Source of the DNA: Sphingobium terrigena
GTDB taxonomy: Bacteria; Pseudomonadota; Alphaproteobacteria; Sphingomonadales; Sphingomonadaceae
Reading direction: 5' to 3'
Length of the DNA stretch: 64,000 nucleotides
Assembly (NCBI RefSeq): GCF_003591655.1
Contig: NZ_QVRA01000004.1
Coordinates: 82,022 to 146,021 of the forward strand
Below, one piece after another: positions 18,127-26,971 of the stretch; position 1 is the stretch's first letter; each line of letters starts with the position of its first letter. The notes under the pieces were generated by a model, which worked only from the letters and a program-made list of their open reading frames with translations, had not been told where the DNA came from and did not search any database. The position numbers and the translations under genes were made by a program.

Positions 18127-18912
18127 ATGCCCTTTTCCATCGACCAGTTCCGTCTGGACGGCAAAGTCGCTATCGTCACCGGCGCGGGCGGGCGTGGTAA
18201 CAGCATCGGTCGCGCCTATGCGACAGGCCTTGCCGCCGCGGGTGCCGCCATCGTCGTTGCCGACATCAATCTGGCAGGCGCGCAGGCTATCGCTGACGAA
18301 ATCATTGCAGCGGGTGGCCGGGCCATCGCCGCCGGGGTCGATATCACCCAGGACGATCAGGTTGCAGCCATGGCGGCGGCTGCGCAGGATGCCTTTGGCG
18401 GCGTTGATATATTGGTCAACAACGCTGCGCTGATGCTGGAACTGGGACAGTTGAATGTCGCCGAAGTGCCGTTCGACCAGTGGGACAAGATCATGGCCGT
18501 CAACGTCACCGGTGCGCTGCGCTGTGCACAGGCGGTGATCCCGTCCATGCGGGCGCGCGGCGGCGGCCGGATCATCAATCAGGTGTCGGGCGGGGCTTTC
18601 CCTGCCGTGTCCATTTATGGCGTCAGCAAGCTGGCGCTGACCGGCCTTACCACCACCATGGCCAAGCAGTTGGGCCGGGACGGCATCACGGCCAACGCGA
18701 TCGCGCCGGGCAATGTCACCAGCGAAGCGGGCGCGAAGCTGGTGCCCGAAGGCTCTCCCTTCGCGCAATATCTGGCGATGAGCGTCTGTACCCGCGCCAG
18801 TGGCGCACCCGATGAACTGGTCGGTGCGCTGCTATTGCTCTGTTCGCAGGCCGGTGCCTGGATCACCGGGCAGACGCTGCATGTTGATGGCGGCTGGGTG
18901 CTGCGCCCCTGA
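18127..18912 (+). CDS. SDR family oxidoreductase (second copy type)
   Basis: A 261-residue short-chain dehydrogenase, only distantly like the one at 16520. Motifs are VTGAGGRGNSIGRAYA (with the short insertion seen in some SDRs), LVNNAAL, INQVSGGAFPAV and the YxxxK pair IYGVSKLALTG. GCAGGAGCC precedes the ATG. It is the last gene of the operon. About 645 bases without a confident gene follow. Confidence 0.88.
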   Translation: MPFSIDQFRLDGKVAIVTGAGGRGNSIGRAYATGLAAAGAAIVVADINLAGAQAIADEIIAAGGRAIAAGVDITQDDQVAAMAAAAQDAFGGVDILVNNAALMLELGQLNVAEVPFDQWDKIMAVNVTGALRCAQAVIPSMRARGGGRIINQVSGGAFPAVSIYGVSKLALTGLTTTMAKQLGRDGITANAIAPGNVTSEAGAKLVPEGSPFAQYLAMSVCTRASGAPDELVGALLLLCSQAGAWITGQTLHVDGGWVLRP

Positions 18913-19557
18913 CTGCCGCCCGTGATCAGTGCGGCTTTGCCGGTGACATGGCGCACAGATGATTTGTATGACGCTGCGTGGGCTGCATGTCGATTTTGTC
19001 GTGGAAGAGGCGGCCTGAAAAATAGGATTTCGGGCGCTTAACTTCGCATATTTCCCGGCAAATGCGACATTATGATACGCCATCGGGACATTTTGTGTCG
19101 CGGAACTTCGCTAACTTCGTCCATATCCTCTATGGTGAATTCTGGCATGATAGGAGGAACGACAGCGCATGATGCGCTGCCGGGGATGGTGTGCGGACGA
19201 TGGGAAGGAGCCATTGCCGGGCCTAGCAGAATAGGGGCATGTAGGACAGGATGGGGGATGGGCTTGCTACAGGCACCAGCGTCGATCCCCCTCTTCCAAC
19301 TTCGCCTAACCCGCTGCGCGGCTAAGGCTTGCCCTTCATATCCACTCCTTCAATTGTTGCGGACAAGCAGAGCCGCCGCGGCGGGCGGGATCAAAAGCAA
19401 AATATGAAATCCACCTATCGACCCGGTGGCAGGGATATAAAAGGCTGCGTGTTCCGAAGCGAAGTCTATGGCAAGAAGCGGACTGACGATCGCGCTGGCA
19501 TAGATATAAAGGAGAGCTGCACCGCCATGGACACAGGGTTGACGCCGCACCGGACGC
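18913..19557. other. Intergenic stretch of decayed sequence
   Basis: No intact gene is supported here. The stretch has lower GC than its flanks and many short broken frames. Near its right end the minus strand holds a possible transporter remnant (listed separately), and an AAAGGAG site followed by a 20-codon frame on the plus strand (19527-19589) leads into glpD. A promoter for glpD-glpK should lie here, but I cannot place it with confidence. Confidence 0.5.
19382..19530 (-). pseudogene. Possible remnant of an MFS transporter C-terminus
   Basis: On the minus strand a frame reads HGGAALLYIYASAIVSPLLA, then SEHAAFYIPATG and GGFHILLLIPPAAAALLVRNN before a stop. The pattern of a hydrophobic helix with small residues and SPLLA, a short loop, then another helix matches the last two transmembrane segments of major facilitator transporters. 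No start or upstream domains are visible in frame, because glpD occupies the DNA beyond. This is inferred from pattern only. Confidence 0.35.
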
Positions 19558-19581
19558 ATGGCGATGAAGCCCGCCCCCTCC

Positions 19582-21033
19582 ATGCCTGAGCCATATGACC
19601 TTCTGATCGTTGGTGGCGGCGTGAACGGCACTGCGATTGCCAGAGCCGCTGCGGTCGCGGGCAAGCGCGTGTTGCTGGTCGAGCAGGGCGATCTGGCGCA
19701 GGGGACATCGTCTGCTTCCACCAAGCTGATGCATGGCGGGCTGCGCTATCTGGAATATCATGAGTATAAGCTGGTGCGCGAAGCGCTGGCCGAGCGGGCG
19801 GTCATGTTGCGCACCGCGCCGCACATCGTCTGGCCGCTGGAGTTTCGCCTGCCCCATATGCCATCGATGCGGCCCTGGCCGATCGTGCGGATGGGCTTGT
19901 GGCTCTATGATCTGTTTGCTTGGGGCGGCGGCCTGCCCCGTTCGCGCGGCATCCGGCTGGATGATCCGGCGCTGGTGCAGAATGGCGGGCGAGGGTTCAG
20001 TTACTGGGACGGCTGGGTCGATGACGCCAGGCTGGTGGTGCTGAACGCCATGGACGCAGCGGAAGCCGGGGCGGAAATCCGCACCCGCACCCGGCTGGAA
20101 TCGGCGCAGCGGCAGGCGGAGCAATGGACGGTGACGCTGCGCGACGCGACGGGCGTGCATCAGGTTGCGGCGCGCACCATCGTCAATGCCGCCGGGCCAT
20201 GGGTGGAGCAAGTGCTGCACGGTCGGCTGGGGCAGAATGACAGCAGTCCTATCCGGCTGGTGCGGGGCAGTCATATCGTCGTGAAGCGGTGCCTGGCGGG
20301 CGACCATGCCTGGCTGCTCCAGCAAGCCGATGGCCGGATCGTCTTTGCCATCCCTTATTTGGACGATTTCACCCTGATCGGCACGACCGAAGTGACGGTG
20401 AACGACCCGACCGACACCGTGATTGCGCCCGCCGAGATCGCCTATCTGCTGGACGCGGCCAACCGCTATCTGCGCACGCCGCTCCGCGAGGACGCCATCG
20501 TCGGCAGCTATGGCGGTATCCGTCCGCTGGTGGATGACGGGACGCAGGCCGCCAGTGCGGTCAGTCGCGACTATCGGCTGGAACTGGACCGCAAGGGCGC
20601 GCCGTTGCTGAGTGTGTTCGGCGGCAAGATCACGACCGCGCGGCATCTGGCCCAGGCGGCGCTGGAGCGGCTGGGGATAGAAGGCGGCGACACGCGCAAC
20701 CGCGCGCTGCCCGGTGGTGACATTAGGGATTTCGGGGCGCTCCTCGCTAGCGTTCGGGAACGCTGGCCGTTTCTTGACGAACCTGTCGCGCGGCGCATGG
20801 CCCATGCCTATGGCAGCCGGATCGACACGCTTCTGGTCAATGCCCGCACAGCCGATGATCTCGGCACGGATTTCGGCGCGGGATTGCGGGCGCGGGAGGT
20901 CGATTATCTGATCCGCCACGAATGGGCGCGCAGTGCCGACGACATACTCTGGCGGCGGACCAAGTTGGGCTATTATCTTGACCCCGCGCAGGTTGAGCGG
21001 CTGGGCCACTATATCCGTGAGACCATCGCATGA
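19582..21033 (+). CDS. glpD: Glycerol-3-phosphate dehydrogenase (FAD-dependent)
   Basis: A flavoprotein of about 483 residues that oxidises glycerol-3-phosphate at the inner membrane and passes electrons to quinone. The FAD-binding motif is YDLLIVGGGVNGTAIARAAA, followed by STKLMHGGLRYLE, both strict GlpD signatures. IVNAAGPWVEQV and PYLDDFTLIGTTEV follow, with the GlpD C-terminal domain after residue about 370. In-frame ATGs exist at 19558, 19564 and 19582; the last is preferred because family members begin a few residues before the FAD motif. The stop overlaps glpK by 4 bases. Confidence 0.93.
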   Translation: MPEPYDLLIVGGGVNGTAIARAAAVAGKRVLLVEQGDLAQGTSSASTKLMHGGLRYLEYHEYKLVREALAERAVMLRTAPHIVWPLEFRLPHMPSMRPWPIVRMGLWLYDLFAWGGGLPRSRGIRLDDPALVQNGGRGFSYWDGWVDDARLVVLNAMDAAEAGAEIRTRTRLESAQRQAEQWTVTLRDATGVHQVAARTIVNAAGPWVEQVLHGRLGQNDSSPIRLVRGSHIVVKRCLAGDHAWLLQQADGRIVFAIPYLDDFTLIGTTEVTVNDPTDTVIAPAEIAYLLDAANRYLRTPLREDAIVGSYGGIRPLVDDGTQAASAVSRDYRLELDRKGAPLLSVFGGKITTARHLAQAALERLGIEGGDTRNRALPGGDIRDFGALLASVRERWPFLDEPVARRMAHAYGSRIDTLLVNARTADDLGTDFGAGLRAREVDYLIRHEWARSADDILWRRTKLGYYLDPAQVERLGHYIRETIA

Positions 21034-22565
21034 GCATCGTCGCCATCGACCAGGGCACCACCTCCTCCCGCGCGATCCGTTTCGATGCGGACGCGGCGAT
21101 TGAGGCGAGCGCCAGCCGCAACCTGCCGCAACAGTATCCCCATCCCGGCTGGGTCGAGCAGGACCCGGAGCATATCTGGCAGGGGGCGATCGCAACGCTG
21201 CGCGAGGTGCTGACCGATGATGTCGCCGCGATCGGCATCACCAACCAGCGCGAGACGATCCTGCTATGGGACCGCGCTACGGCCAAGCCGCTGCACAATG
21301 CCATCGTCTGGCAGGACCGCCGCACCGCCGACCGCTGCGCCGCGCTGCTGGCCGATGGGATGGAGCCGATGGTACGGGCCAGAACCGGGCTGCTGCTCGA
21401 TCCCTATTTCTCGGCGACCAAATTGGGCTGGCTGCTGGACACCATCCCCGGCGCGCGAGCGCGGGCCGAGCGGGGCGAACTGGCGGCGGGGACCGTGGAC
21501 AGTTTCCTGCTGTGGCGACTGACCGGCGGGCGGGTCCATGCGACCGACCTGACCAACGCCAGCCGGACCCTGCTCTACAATATCATGACCGAGCAGTGGG
21601 ACGATGATCTGCTGCGCCTCTTCGCCATTCCCCGCGCATTGCTGCCGGACGTCCATGCCAACGCGCATATCTTCGGCATGACAGATCCGGCGATTACGGG
21701 CCGTGCCATCCCGATTGCGGGCATGGCGGGGGATCAGCAGGCTGCGCTGATCGGTCAGCGCTGTTTTGCGCCGGGGCAGATCAAATCGACCTATGGCACC
21801 GGCTGCTTCCTGCTCTCCAACATCGGCACCGTGCCGACCCTGTCGGACAAGCGGCTGCTGACCACCATCGGCTATCGCATCGGGCAGGAGCGCGCCTATG
21901 CGATGGAAGGGTCGATCTTCATCGCGGGTGCGGCGATCAAATGGCTGCGCGACACGATGGGTATCATTACCAGTGCGGAGGATAGCGCCCGGCTGGCCGC
22001 GTCCGTCCCCGCCGATCATGGCGTTCACCTGATCCCCGCCTTTGTCGGGCTGGGCGCGCCGCACTGGCGGACCGATGTGCGGGCCTCGATCACCGGGCTG
22101 ACGCTCGATACCGGCCCGGCGCATATCGTCCGCGCCGCGCTGGAGGCGGTCGCGTTCCAGACCTGCGACCTGGTCGAGGCGATGGCGGGTGATGGCGTCG
22201 CCCCGCCCGCCATGCTGCGCATCGATGGCGGCATGGCGACCAATGACTGGTTCGCGCAATTTCTGGCCGACATGATGGGATTGCCGGTCGAACGCCCGGC
22301 CAATCATGAAAGCACGGCGCTGGGCGCGGCCTTTCTGGCGGGCATTACCGTCGGCCTGTGGCCCGATCTGATAGCGCTCGACCGGCTACCGCGCGCGACA
22401 CGATCCTTCATTCCTGCCAACGCTGCCGCAGATCGGGCAGCATCGCTGCGACACTGGCGAAAGGTCGTGCAACAGGCGCTGGCGACCGGCGACGATCGGG
22501 CCGGACGATGTGCTGGCGGTGATCAAGCGACCCATTTGGCCCTCCAGACTGTCGCTGCATCATAG
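21030..22565 (+). CDS. glpK: Glycerol kinase
   Basis: A 511-residue FGGY-family kinase that phosphorylates glycerol to glycerol-3-phosphate, the substrate of GlpD. Motifs are VAIDQGTTSSRAI at the N-terminus, GITNQRETILLWD, AGMAGDQQAALIGQ, KSTYGTGCFLL and IDGGMATNDWFAQF. It is coupled to glpD by an ATGA overlap. No glycerol facilitator (glpF) or glpR repressor is visible nearby. Confidence 0.96.
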   Translation: MSIVAIDQGTTSSRAIRFDADAAIEASASRNLPQQYPHPGWVEQDPEHIWQGAIATLREVLTDDVAAIGITNQRETILLWDRATAKPLHNAIVWQDRRTADRCAALLADGMEPMVRARTGLLLDPYFSATKLGWLLDTIPGARARAERGELAAGTVDSFLLWRLTGGRVHATDLTNASRTLLYNIMTEQWDDDLLRLFAIPRALLPDVHANAHIFGMTDPAITGRAIPIAGMAGDQQAALIGQRCFAPGQIKSTYGTGCFLLSNIGTVPTLSDKRLLTTIGYRIGQERAYAMEGSIFIAGAAIKWLRDTMGIITSAEDSARLAASVPADHGVHLIPAFVGLGAPHWRTDVRASITGLTLDTGPAHIVRAALEAVAFQTCDLVEAMAGDGVAPPAMLRIDGGMATNDWFAQFLADMMGLPVERPANHESTALGAAFLAGITVGLWPDLIALDRLPRATRSFIPANAAADRAASLRHWRKVVQQALATGDDRAGRCAGGDQATHLALQTVAAS

Positions 22566-22779
22566 CATATTCAACGCGTTTCCAAACAGTCTGGGTCGGT
22601 GCGAGACAGATTGTTCGGCCTGCGCTGAACATATAGGCAAGCATTGGATCATACGCATCCCGGCATGGTTCAGCTATGCCGACCGGGCAGCTGGCCCCGG
22701 TAACAAATGCGGATCGGCGTACAAAAAGAACCCGCCCCTCCAATGGAGGGACGGGTCAAATCGGCACATCTGGAGGGGA
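22566..22779. other. Convergent intergenic region after glpK
   Basis: Between the glpK stop and the stop of the minus-strand TonB receptor. It holds the receptor terminator at its right end. I see no gene in the rest. Confidence 0.6.
22721..22755 (-). terminator. Rho-independent terminator of the TonB receptor gene
   Basis: CCCGCCCCTCC and GGAGGGACGGG form an 11-base stem with one G-U type mismatch and a 3-base loop (22731-22755). Read on the minus strand, the stem is followed by TTCTTTTTGT. It lies just downstream of the receptor stop at 22780. Confidence 0.8.
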
Positions 22780-25488
22780 TTAGAAGCGGACGCTGACGCT
22801 GGTCGAGAAAACGCGTCCGTTCTTGTAGATCGACGTCGGTGCCGACGGCGTCGAGCTATATTGATAATAGGTTTCGTCGAGCAGATTGGAGGCCGTCGCG
22901 GTCAACTGGATCGCTTCCGAGATCGCATAGGAAATCTGCGCATCCACCTGACGATAGGCGGCGGTATAATCCTGCGACTGCTGGCGACCGAAGCGGTAGA
23001 AATATTTGGACCGGCGATTGTAGCTGACACGCGCCTGGATCGGGCCGCTTTCGAAATAGGGCGAGATCTGGAAAGTGCTGCGCGACAGATAGGGCAGGCC
23101 ATTGGCGAAAGGCGTTTCGGCGTCGGCAAATGTGTAGCTTGCCTGGAGGCCGAAACCCGCGATCAAATTCGCATTGCCCGACAGAGAGAAGCCGGTGACC
23201 TTCGCCTTGCCGCCATTGACCGGACGCGAGATCGAATAGTCCAGCGTCTGGCCGGTCACCGGATTGGTGAAGGTCACGCCATCTTCCACCGCGTTACCGA
23301 CATAGTTGGAAATGTCGCGGTAAAAGAGTTCGGCCGCCAGGAAGCTGCCTGGTGCGAAATACCATTCGGCGGACAAGCCGTAATTGGTCGCGGCATAGGG
23401 TTTGAGATCCGGGTTGCCACCACCGCCAGACCGGGTCGCATCGTCCAGAGAGATGGATCCAGCAAGGTCGGAATAGCGGGGACGGGCCATGACCTTTGCC
23501 GCAGCAGCGCGCAACACTACCTGATCGCCCGCATCATAAATGAGGTTGATCGAGGGAAGGAAACGATCGTCGCTGTTGGAAACGCGGGTCAGTTCATAGA
23601 TGCCGTTGCTCTGAACATAGAAGTTGGAGACGTCCTTGGTGTGAACGAAGCGGACGCCGACATTGCCGCGCAGCTTGCCAGCCTCGAAATTGGCCTGGAC
23701 ATAGGCAGCGCCGATCTTTTCATCGACCTTGAAATATTCATTTTTCGCCAGGCCCCGGTCGATCTGCACAGTGCCATATTCATCAAGTGCGGCAATGATG
23801 CCGTCCTTGTCCAGCGTGGCATAGGGCGTGCCGTTTCCGGTTGTGCCAAGCCCCTTGTAGAGATCCTTGTCGAGGACGTAGTAATCGAGATCGCCCAGCG
23901 TGAAATTCCGGTTGGTGAATACGGCGTTGCTGAAGGTCGTGTTGCTGTTGGAATGATCGGCAAAACGTGCGCCGAACAGCAGGTGGGTAATCGGTCCCCA
24001 GCTGACGTCACGCTTGAAATTCAGTTCGCCGAATTTTTCGTCATCCTTGGTGAAGCCCGACTGGAGCGGAATGCCGCCAATCTGCCGACCGAAAAAGGCT
24101 ACGCCGCCATTGGCTGCCTGATCCGAAGGGCTGAGATTTTCACCACCAACGGCGGTGAAGTTGCTGAGCCATTTGGTCGGATCGCTGGCCGCTGAGTCCC
24201 AATCGACGATCGTGTTTTTGCCATTGGCACCAGCGGTAAAGCCCTGCTTGGTACGGAAATCGAGCAGATATTCCGGGTCCTTGCCGCCGGTAGCCTTGGT
24301 ATAGCCGGCGTTGCCGGTGATCAGCCAGCCTTCCGGCTGCCAGTCGAGCATGGCGGAATATGTGTCATTCTTGACGCGCGTGCGGCGAAAGTTGGTGTCG
24401 AGCTGACCCGTGGCCCCGTTCGTGCCGTCCGGGATGCCAGCGAAGGTCGCAGACGTCACGATGCCGTTGGAGGATTGCGCGCTCACCATGCGCGAACCTT
24501 CAAAGCCATAGGTGTACATCGAGTTGGACACATTGTCATAATTGCCGCGAATGATCAGCGCGGTGCCCGTCAGGGTCAGGTTGTCGGCCGGGCGGAACTG
24601 GACAGCGCCATTGAAGCCGATGCGTTCACGCTCCTGCTTGAAGAACTCGCGGGCCAGGAAGGACGCATAACGGGCGTCGCTGAACGCGGTACGTTCGGCA
24701 TCGGTCAGGTCGGAGATCCGCTTGCCGTTGACGAGGGCGCTGGAATTCGCGTTATCGAGCAAAGCGGCACCCGTGCGATACCAGTAGGATGCGACGCCTG
24801 CCCGGCTCAGCTGCTCCTTGTCATAATTGACGGCCGCCAGGACACCGAAGGTTTCGTCCTGGTTCTTCCAGCTGTAAAGCGCCGACCCGCGCAGGCTGCC
24901 CCGGCTGGCGCGGTCATTATATTCATAGCCGCCGTTGAAGCGGAAGGTGTTGGCGTCCAGATCCAGCGGCTTGCGCGTGACGACATCGACGCTGGCACCG
25001 ATCGCGCCTTCCTGAAGGCGGGCTTCCGGCGTCTTGTAGACGATCGCCTGGCTGACGATGGCCGGGGCCAGCAACGAATAGTTGAAGGTGCGGCTGGACC
25101 GGTCGGACGGGTTGCCACCCCAGTCGGCAGATGCCACCGAATGACCGTCGATGGTCAGGCGGTTGAGCGCTGGTTCGACGCCGGCAATGGACAGTTGTTC
25201 GCCTTCGCCAAATTGACGGTCGACGGTCACGCCGGGCAGGCGCGCCAGCGAATCTGCAATATTGCTGTCGGGGAATTTGCCGACATCTTCCGCGCTGATG
25301 ACATCGACGATAGAGTTCGCCTTGCGCTTGATCTCGATCGCGTCGCGCAAGCTGGCGCGATATCCGGTGACGACGATTTCGCTCTCGCTGCCGGACGCGG
25401 CGGCGACGTCGGCCTGCTGCGCGGCGGCGGCGAGGGGAAGCGCCACAAGTGCGCTGGTTGTCAGAAACGCGATATGTCGCAAAGCCAT
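22780..25488 (-). CDS. TonB-dependent receptor (carbohydrate type)
   Basis: A 902-residue outer-membrane receptor with a signal peptide ending near AAAAQQA. The TonB box region is ESEIVVTGYRASLRDAIE. The plug domain (about residues 45-165) has DVGKFPDSNIADSLARLPGV, and the barrel ends with the aromatic SVSVRF. It shares many segments with the receptor at 34676-37387, for example SADWGGN, RTFNYSLLAP and YSWKNQDETFG, so the two are paralogues. Placement beside nag genes suggests uptake of GlcNAc-containing oligosaccharides. ATG 25488 has AGGGGAA upstream. Confidence 0.9.
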   Translation of the reverse strand: MALRHIAFLTTSALVALPLAAAAQQADVAAASGSESEIVVTGYRASLRDAIEIKRKANSIVDVISAEDVGKFPDSNIADSLARLPGVTVDRQFGEGEQLSIAGVEPALNRLTIDGHSVASADWGGNPSDRSSRTFNYSLLAPAIVSQAIVYKTPEARLQEGAIGASVDVVTRKPLDLDANTFRFNGGYEYNDRASRGSLRGSALYSWKNQDETFGVLAAVNYDKEQLSRAGVASYWYRTGAALLDNANSSALVNGKRISDLTDAERTAFSDARYASFLAREFFKQERERIGFNGAVQFRPADNLTLTGTALIIRGNYDNVSNSMYTYGFEGSRMVSAQSSNGIVTSATFAGIPDGTNGATGQLDTNFRRTRVKNDTYSAMLDWQPEGWLITGNAGYTKATGGKDPEYLLDFRTKQGFTAGANGKNTIVDWDSAASDPTKWLSNFTAVGGENLSPSDQAANGGVAFFGRQIGGIPLQSGFTKDDEKFGELNFKRDVSWGPITHLLFGARFADHSNSNTTFSNAVFTNRNFTLGDLDYYVLDKDLYKGLGTTGNGTPYATLDKDGIIAALDEYGTVQIDRGLAKNEYFKVDEKIGAAYVQANFEAGKLRGNVGVRFVHTKDVSNFYVQSNGIYELTRVSNSDDRFLPSINLIYDAGDQVVLRAAAAKVMARPRYSDLAGSISLDDATRSGGGGNPDLKPYAATNYGLSAEWYFAPGSFLAAELFYRDISNYVGNAVEDGVTFTNPVTGQTLDYSISRPVNGGKAKVTGFSLSGNANLIAGFGLQASYTFADAETPFANGLPYLSRSTFQISPYFESGPIQARVSYNRRSKYFYRFGRQQSQDYTAAYRQVDAQISYAISEAIQLTATASNLLDETYYQYSSTPSAPTSIYKNGRVFSTSVSVRF

Positions 25489-25585
25489 GAACAATTCCCC
25501 CTAATACGGTGCCACGCACCGACGACTCCCCGGCCAATTTGCTGGCCTGCTGATTTCACCAAAAGGGCACATTGGACATGTGATG

Positions 25586-25610
25586 ATAACCAAACCCACC
25601 CTTTGGTTAT
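25586..25610. promoter_or_regulatory. Perfect 9-base inverted repeat (possible operator)
   Basis: ATAACCAAA, a seven-base CCCACCC spacer, then TTTGGTTAT. It is 98 bases upstream of the TonB receptor start. No T-run follows, so an operator is more likely than a terminator. The binding protein is unknown. Confidence 0.45.
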
Positions 25611-25776
25611 TTCCATGTTATATTCAGATTTCGCAAAATCTACACAAAAATGACATTGGCGCACTATGGTCCGCAACATCCGGCATAAATTGCTGAATTT
25701 TTGGATATAAAAATTGCTTTTTCCTGCCTGGGAAGCCGCTGCGCCTTGAAATTCGACCGCTACAATTGAGTCTGGA

Positions 25777-25793
25777 ATGTCGAAACTCGACAT
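25777..25793. promoter_or_regulatory. 17-base palindrome (possible operator)
   Basis: ATGTCGA AAC TCGACAT is a perfect 7-base inverted repeat around a 3-base centre. It is followed within 15 bases by GAGTCGAG, a partial repeat of the same arm. It lies mid-way between the two divergent genes. Size and symmetry suit a dimeric repressor site. Confidence 0.45.
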
Positions 25794-25907
25794 ATGGCGA
25801 GTCGAGGAAAGGCGCAGCAATTTAGCCGTGCGCCAGCCTCTTTCTGTGCTGTTTTGTACATCGAATGACTGAGCGAGCTGCGTCAAGGACAAGGTTCGTG
25901 TTGCGAT

Positions 25908-25916
25908 AATACCAAT
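25908..25916. promoter_or_regulatory. Shared ATTGGTATT motif, copy 1 (candidate NagR half-site)
   Basis: AATACCAAT on the plus strand is the complement of ATTGGTATT. The same 9-mer occurs upstream of nagR at 34253-34261, and an 8-base version upstream of the second TonB receptor. Recurrence only in the two nag control regions suggests a common regulator, probably the GntR protein NagR. Confidence 0.4.
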
Positions 25917-26035
25917 TCTCGCATTATGAGGACATGATCTGTGGATCGCGCGTCCGACATAAGCCATCCGGTTCGAATTTCGTGCCTGCGCATGGGCCAG
26001 AATGACCGCAACGAGCGATAAGGAATTGCAGGGAG

Positions 26036-26962
26036 ATGAAGGTGACCAATCCGGCCATAGTCGCAGGCGTAGAATTGGGCGGAACGAAGGTCGTGGTCGT
26101 GCGCGCGCAGGGCAAGAACATCATGGATCTTCGCACCATCCCTACCAGGGAGGTTGCGACGACATTGGGGTCCGTGCTGGATATATTGCGCGCGTGGCAT
26201 GGGGAAACGCCCTTTGCGGCGATGGGTATCGGCAGCTTTGGCCCGTTGCGGCTGGACCGACAGGCTCCTGATTTCGGTATCATGCTGCCCACTCCGAAAC
26301 CCGGCTGGGCCGGGGCCGACATCTATGCGACGTTGACCGAACCTTTCGATTGTCCAGCCGCCATCGATACAGACGTCAATGGCGCAGCCTTGGCCGAATT
26401 GCGCTGGGGTGCGGGGGCGCAAGGTGCCGTGCCATCGGACAGCCTATGCTATATCACCATCGGCACAGGTGTCGGCGGCGGTTTCGCCTTTAACGGCCGT
26501 ACCGTCCATGGCGCGCTGCATCCAGAAATTGGTCATATACAGGTTCGGCGTGCGCCGGGCGACGAGTTTCCTGGCGTCTGCCCTTTTCATGGCGACTGTA
26601 TCGAAGGGCTGGTGTCCGGCCCCGCGCTCGCCCAGCGCTTCGGCGCGCCCGGCCACAGCATCGCGTCCGACGACCCGCGCTGGGATTTTGTGGCCAGCGA
26701 CATTGCCCAGATGGTCACCACGATCCTGATGAACGTAGCGGCCCGTCAGGTGCTGATCGGTGGCGGGGTCGGCATGGGCCGGACCGACCTGCTGGACCGG
26801 GTGCGCGCAAAGGTGGTGGCGCTGGCGGGCGGCTATCTGCCCTATATTGACGAGGCGAGCATCGCATCGGTGGTCAGCGCGCCGTTACTGGGCGACCGGG
26901 CCGGGCCGCTGGGGACGGTGGCGCTGGCGCTGGGCGCGCTCGACGGGATCAGGATCGACTGA
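26036..26962 (+). CDS. ROK family sugar kinase (fructokinase/mannokinase type)
   Basis: A 308-residue ROK kinase. The ATP-binding loop is GVELGGTKVVVV. The catalytic aspartate lies in AIDTDVNGAALAE, followed by TIGTGVGGGFAF. HPEIGHIQV and the CPFHGDCIEGLVSG segment make up the zinc site typical of fructokinase/Mak members. In a locus that releases mannose and GlcNAc, a mannose or fructose kinase role is plausible, but substrate is not fixed by sequence. It converges on nagE with only 9 bases between the stops. Confidence 0.88.
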   Translation: MKVTNPAIVAGVELGGTKVVVVRAQGKNIMDLRTIPTREVATTLGSVLDILRAWHGETPFAAMGIGSFGPLRLDRQAPDFGIMLPTPKPGWAGADIYATLTEPFDCPAAIDTDVNGAALAELRWGAGAQGAVPSDSLCYITIGTGVGGGFAFNGRTVHGALHPEIGHIQVRRAPGDEFPGVCPFHGDCIEGLVSGPALAQRFGAPGHSIASDDPRWDFVASDIAQMVTTILMNVAARQVLIGGGVGMGRTDLLDRVRAKVVALAGGYLPYIDEASIASVVSAPLLGDRAGPLGTVALALGALDGIRID

Positions 26963-26971
26963 TCCCTTTTC

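Larger units (their letters stand above)
25495..26035. promoter_or_regulatory. Divergent control region between TonB receptor and ROK kinase
   Basis: About 540 AT-richer bases with no supported gene. It contains two perfect short palindromes (25586-25610 and 25777-25793) and one copy of a shared TTGGTATT motif (25908-25916), each listed separately. Promoters for both flanking genes must lie here. Confidence 0.6.

Noticed and set aside
16520..18912. The two SDR genes as a recent duplication
   Set aside because: Their cofactor loops, active-site surroundings and C-termini differ widely; they are only members of the same superfamily.
19336..21195. Long open frame antisense to glpD (619 codons)
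   Set aside because: High-GC codon bias keeps the opposite strand open. The plus strand is a clear GlpD with all motifs, and the antisense product has no recognisable domain apart from the short transporter-like tail outside glpD.
22510..24195. Plus-strand frame of 561 codons opposite the first TonB receptor
   Set aside because: It is the mirror of the receptor coding strand, rich in EI/DI/GR patterns typical of antisense frames, with no motif or start signal.
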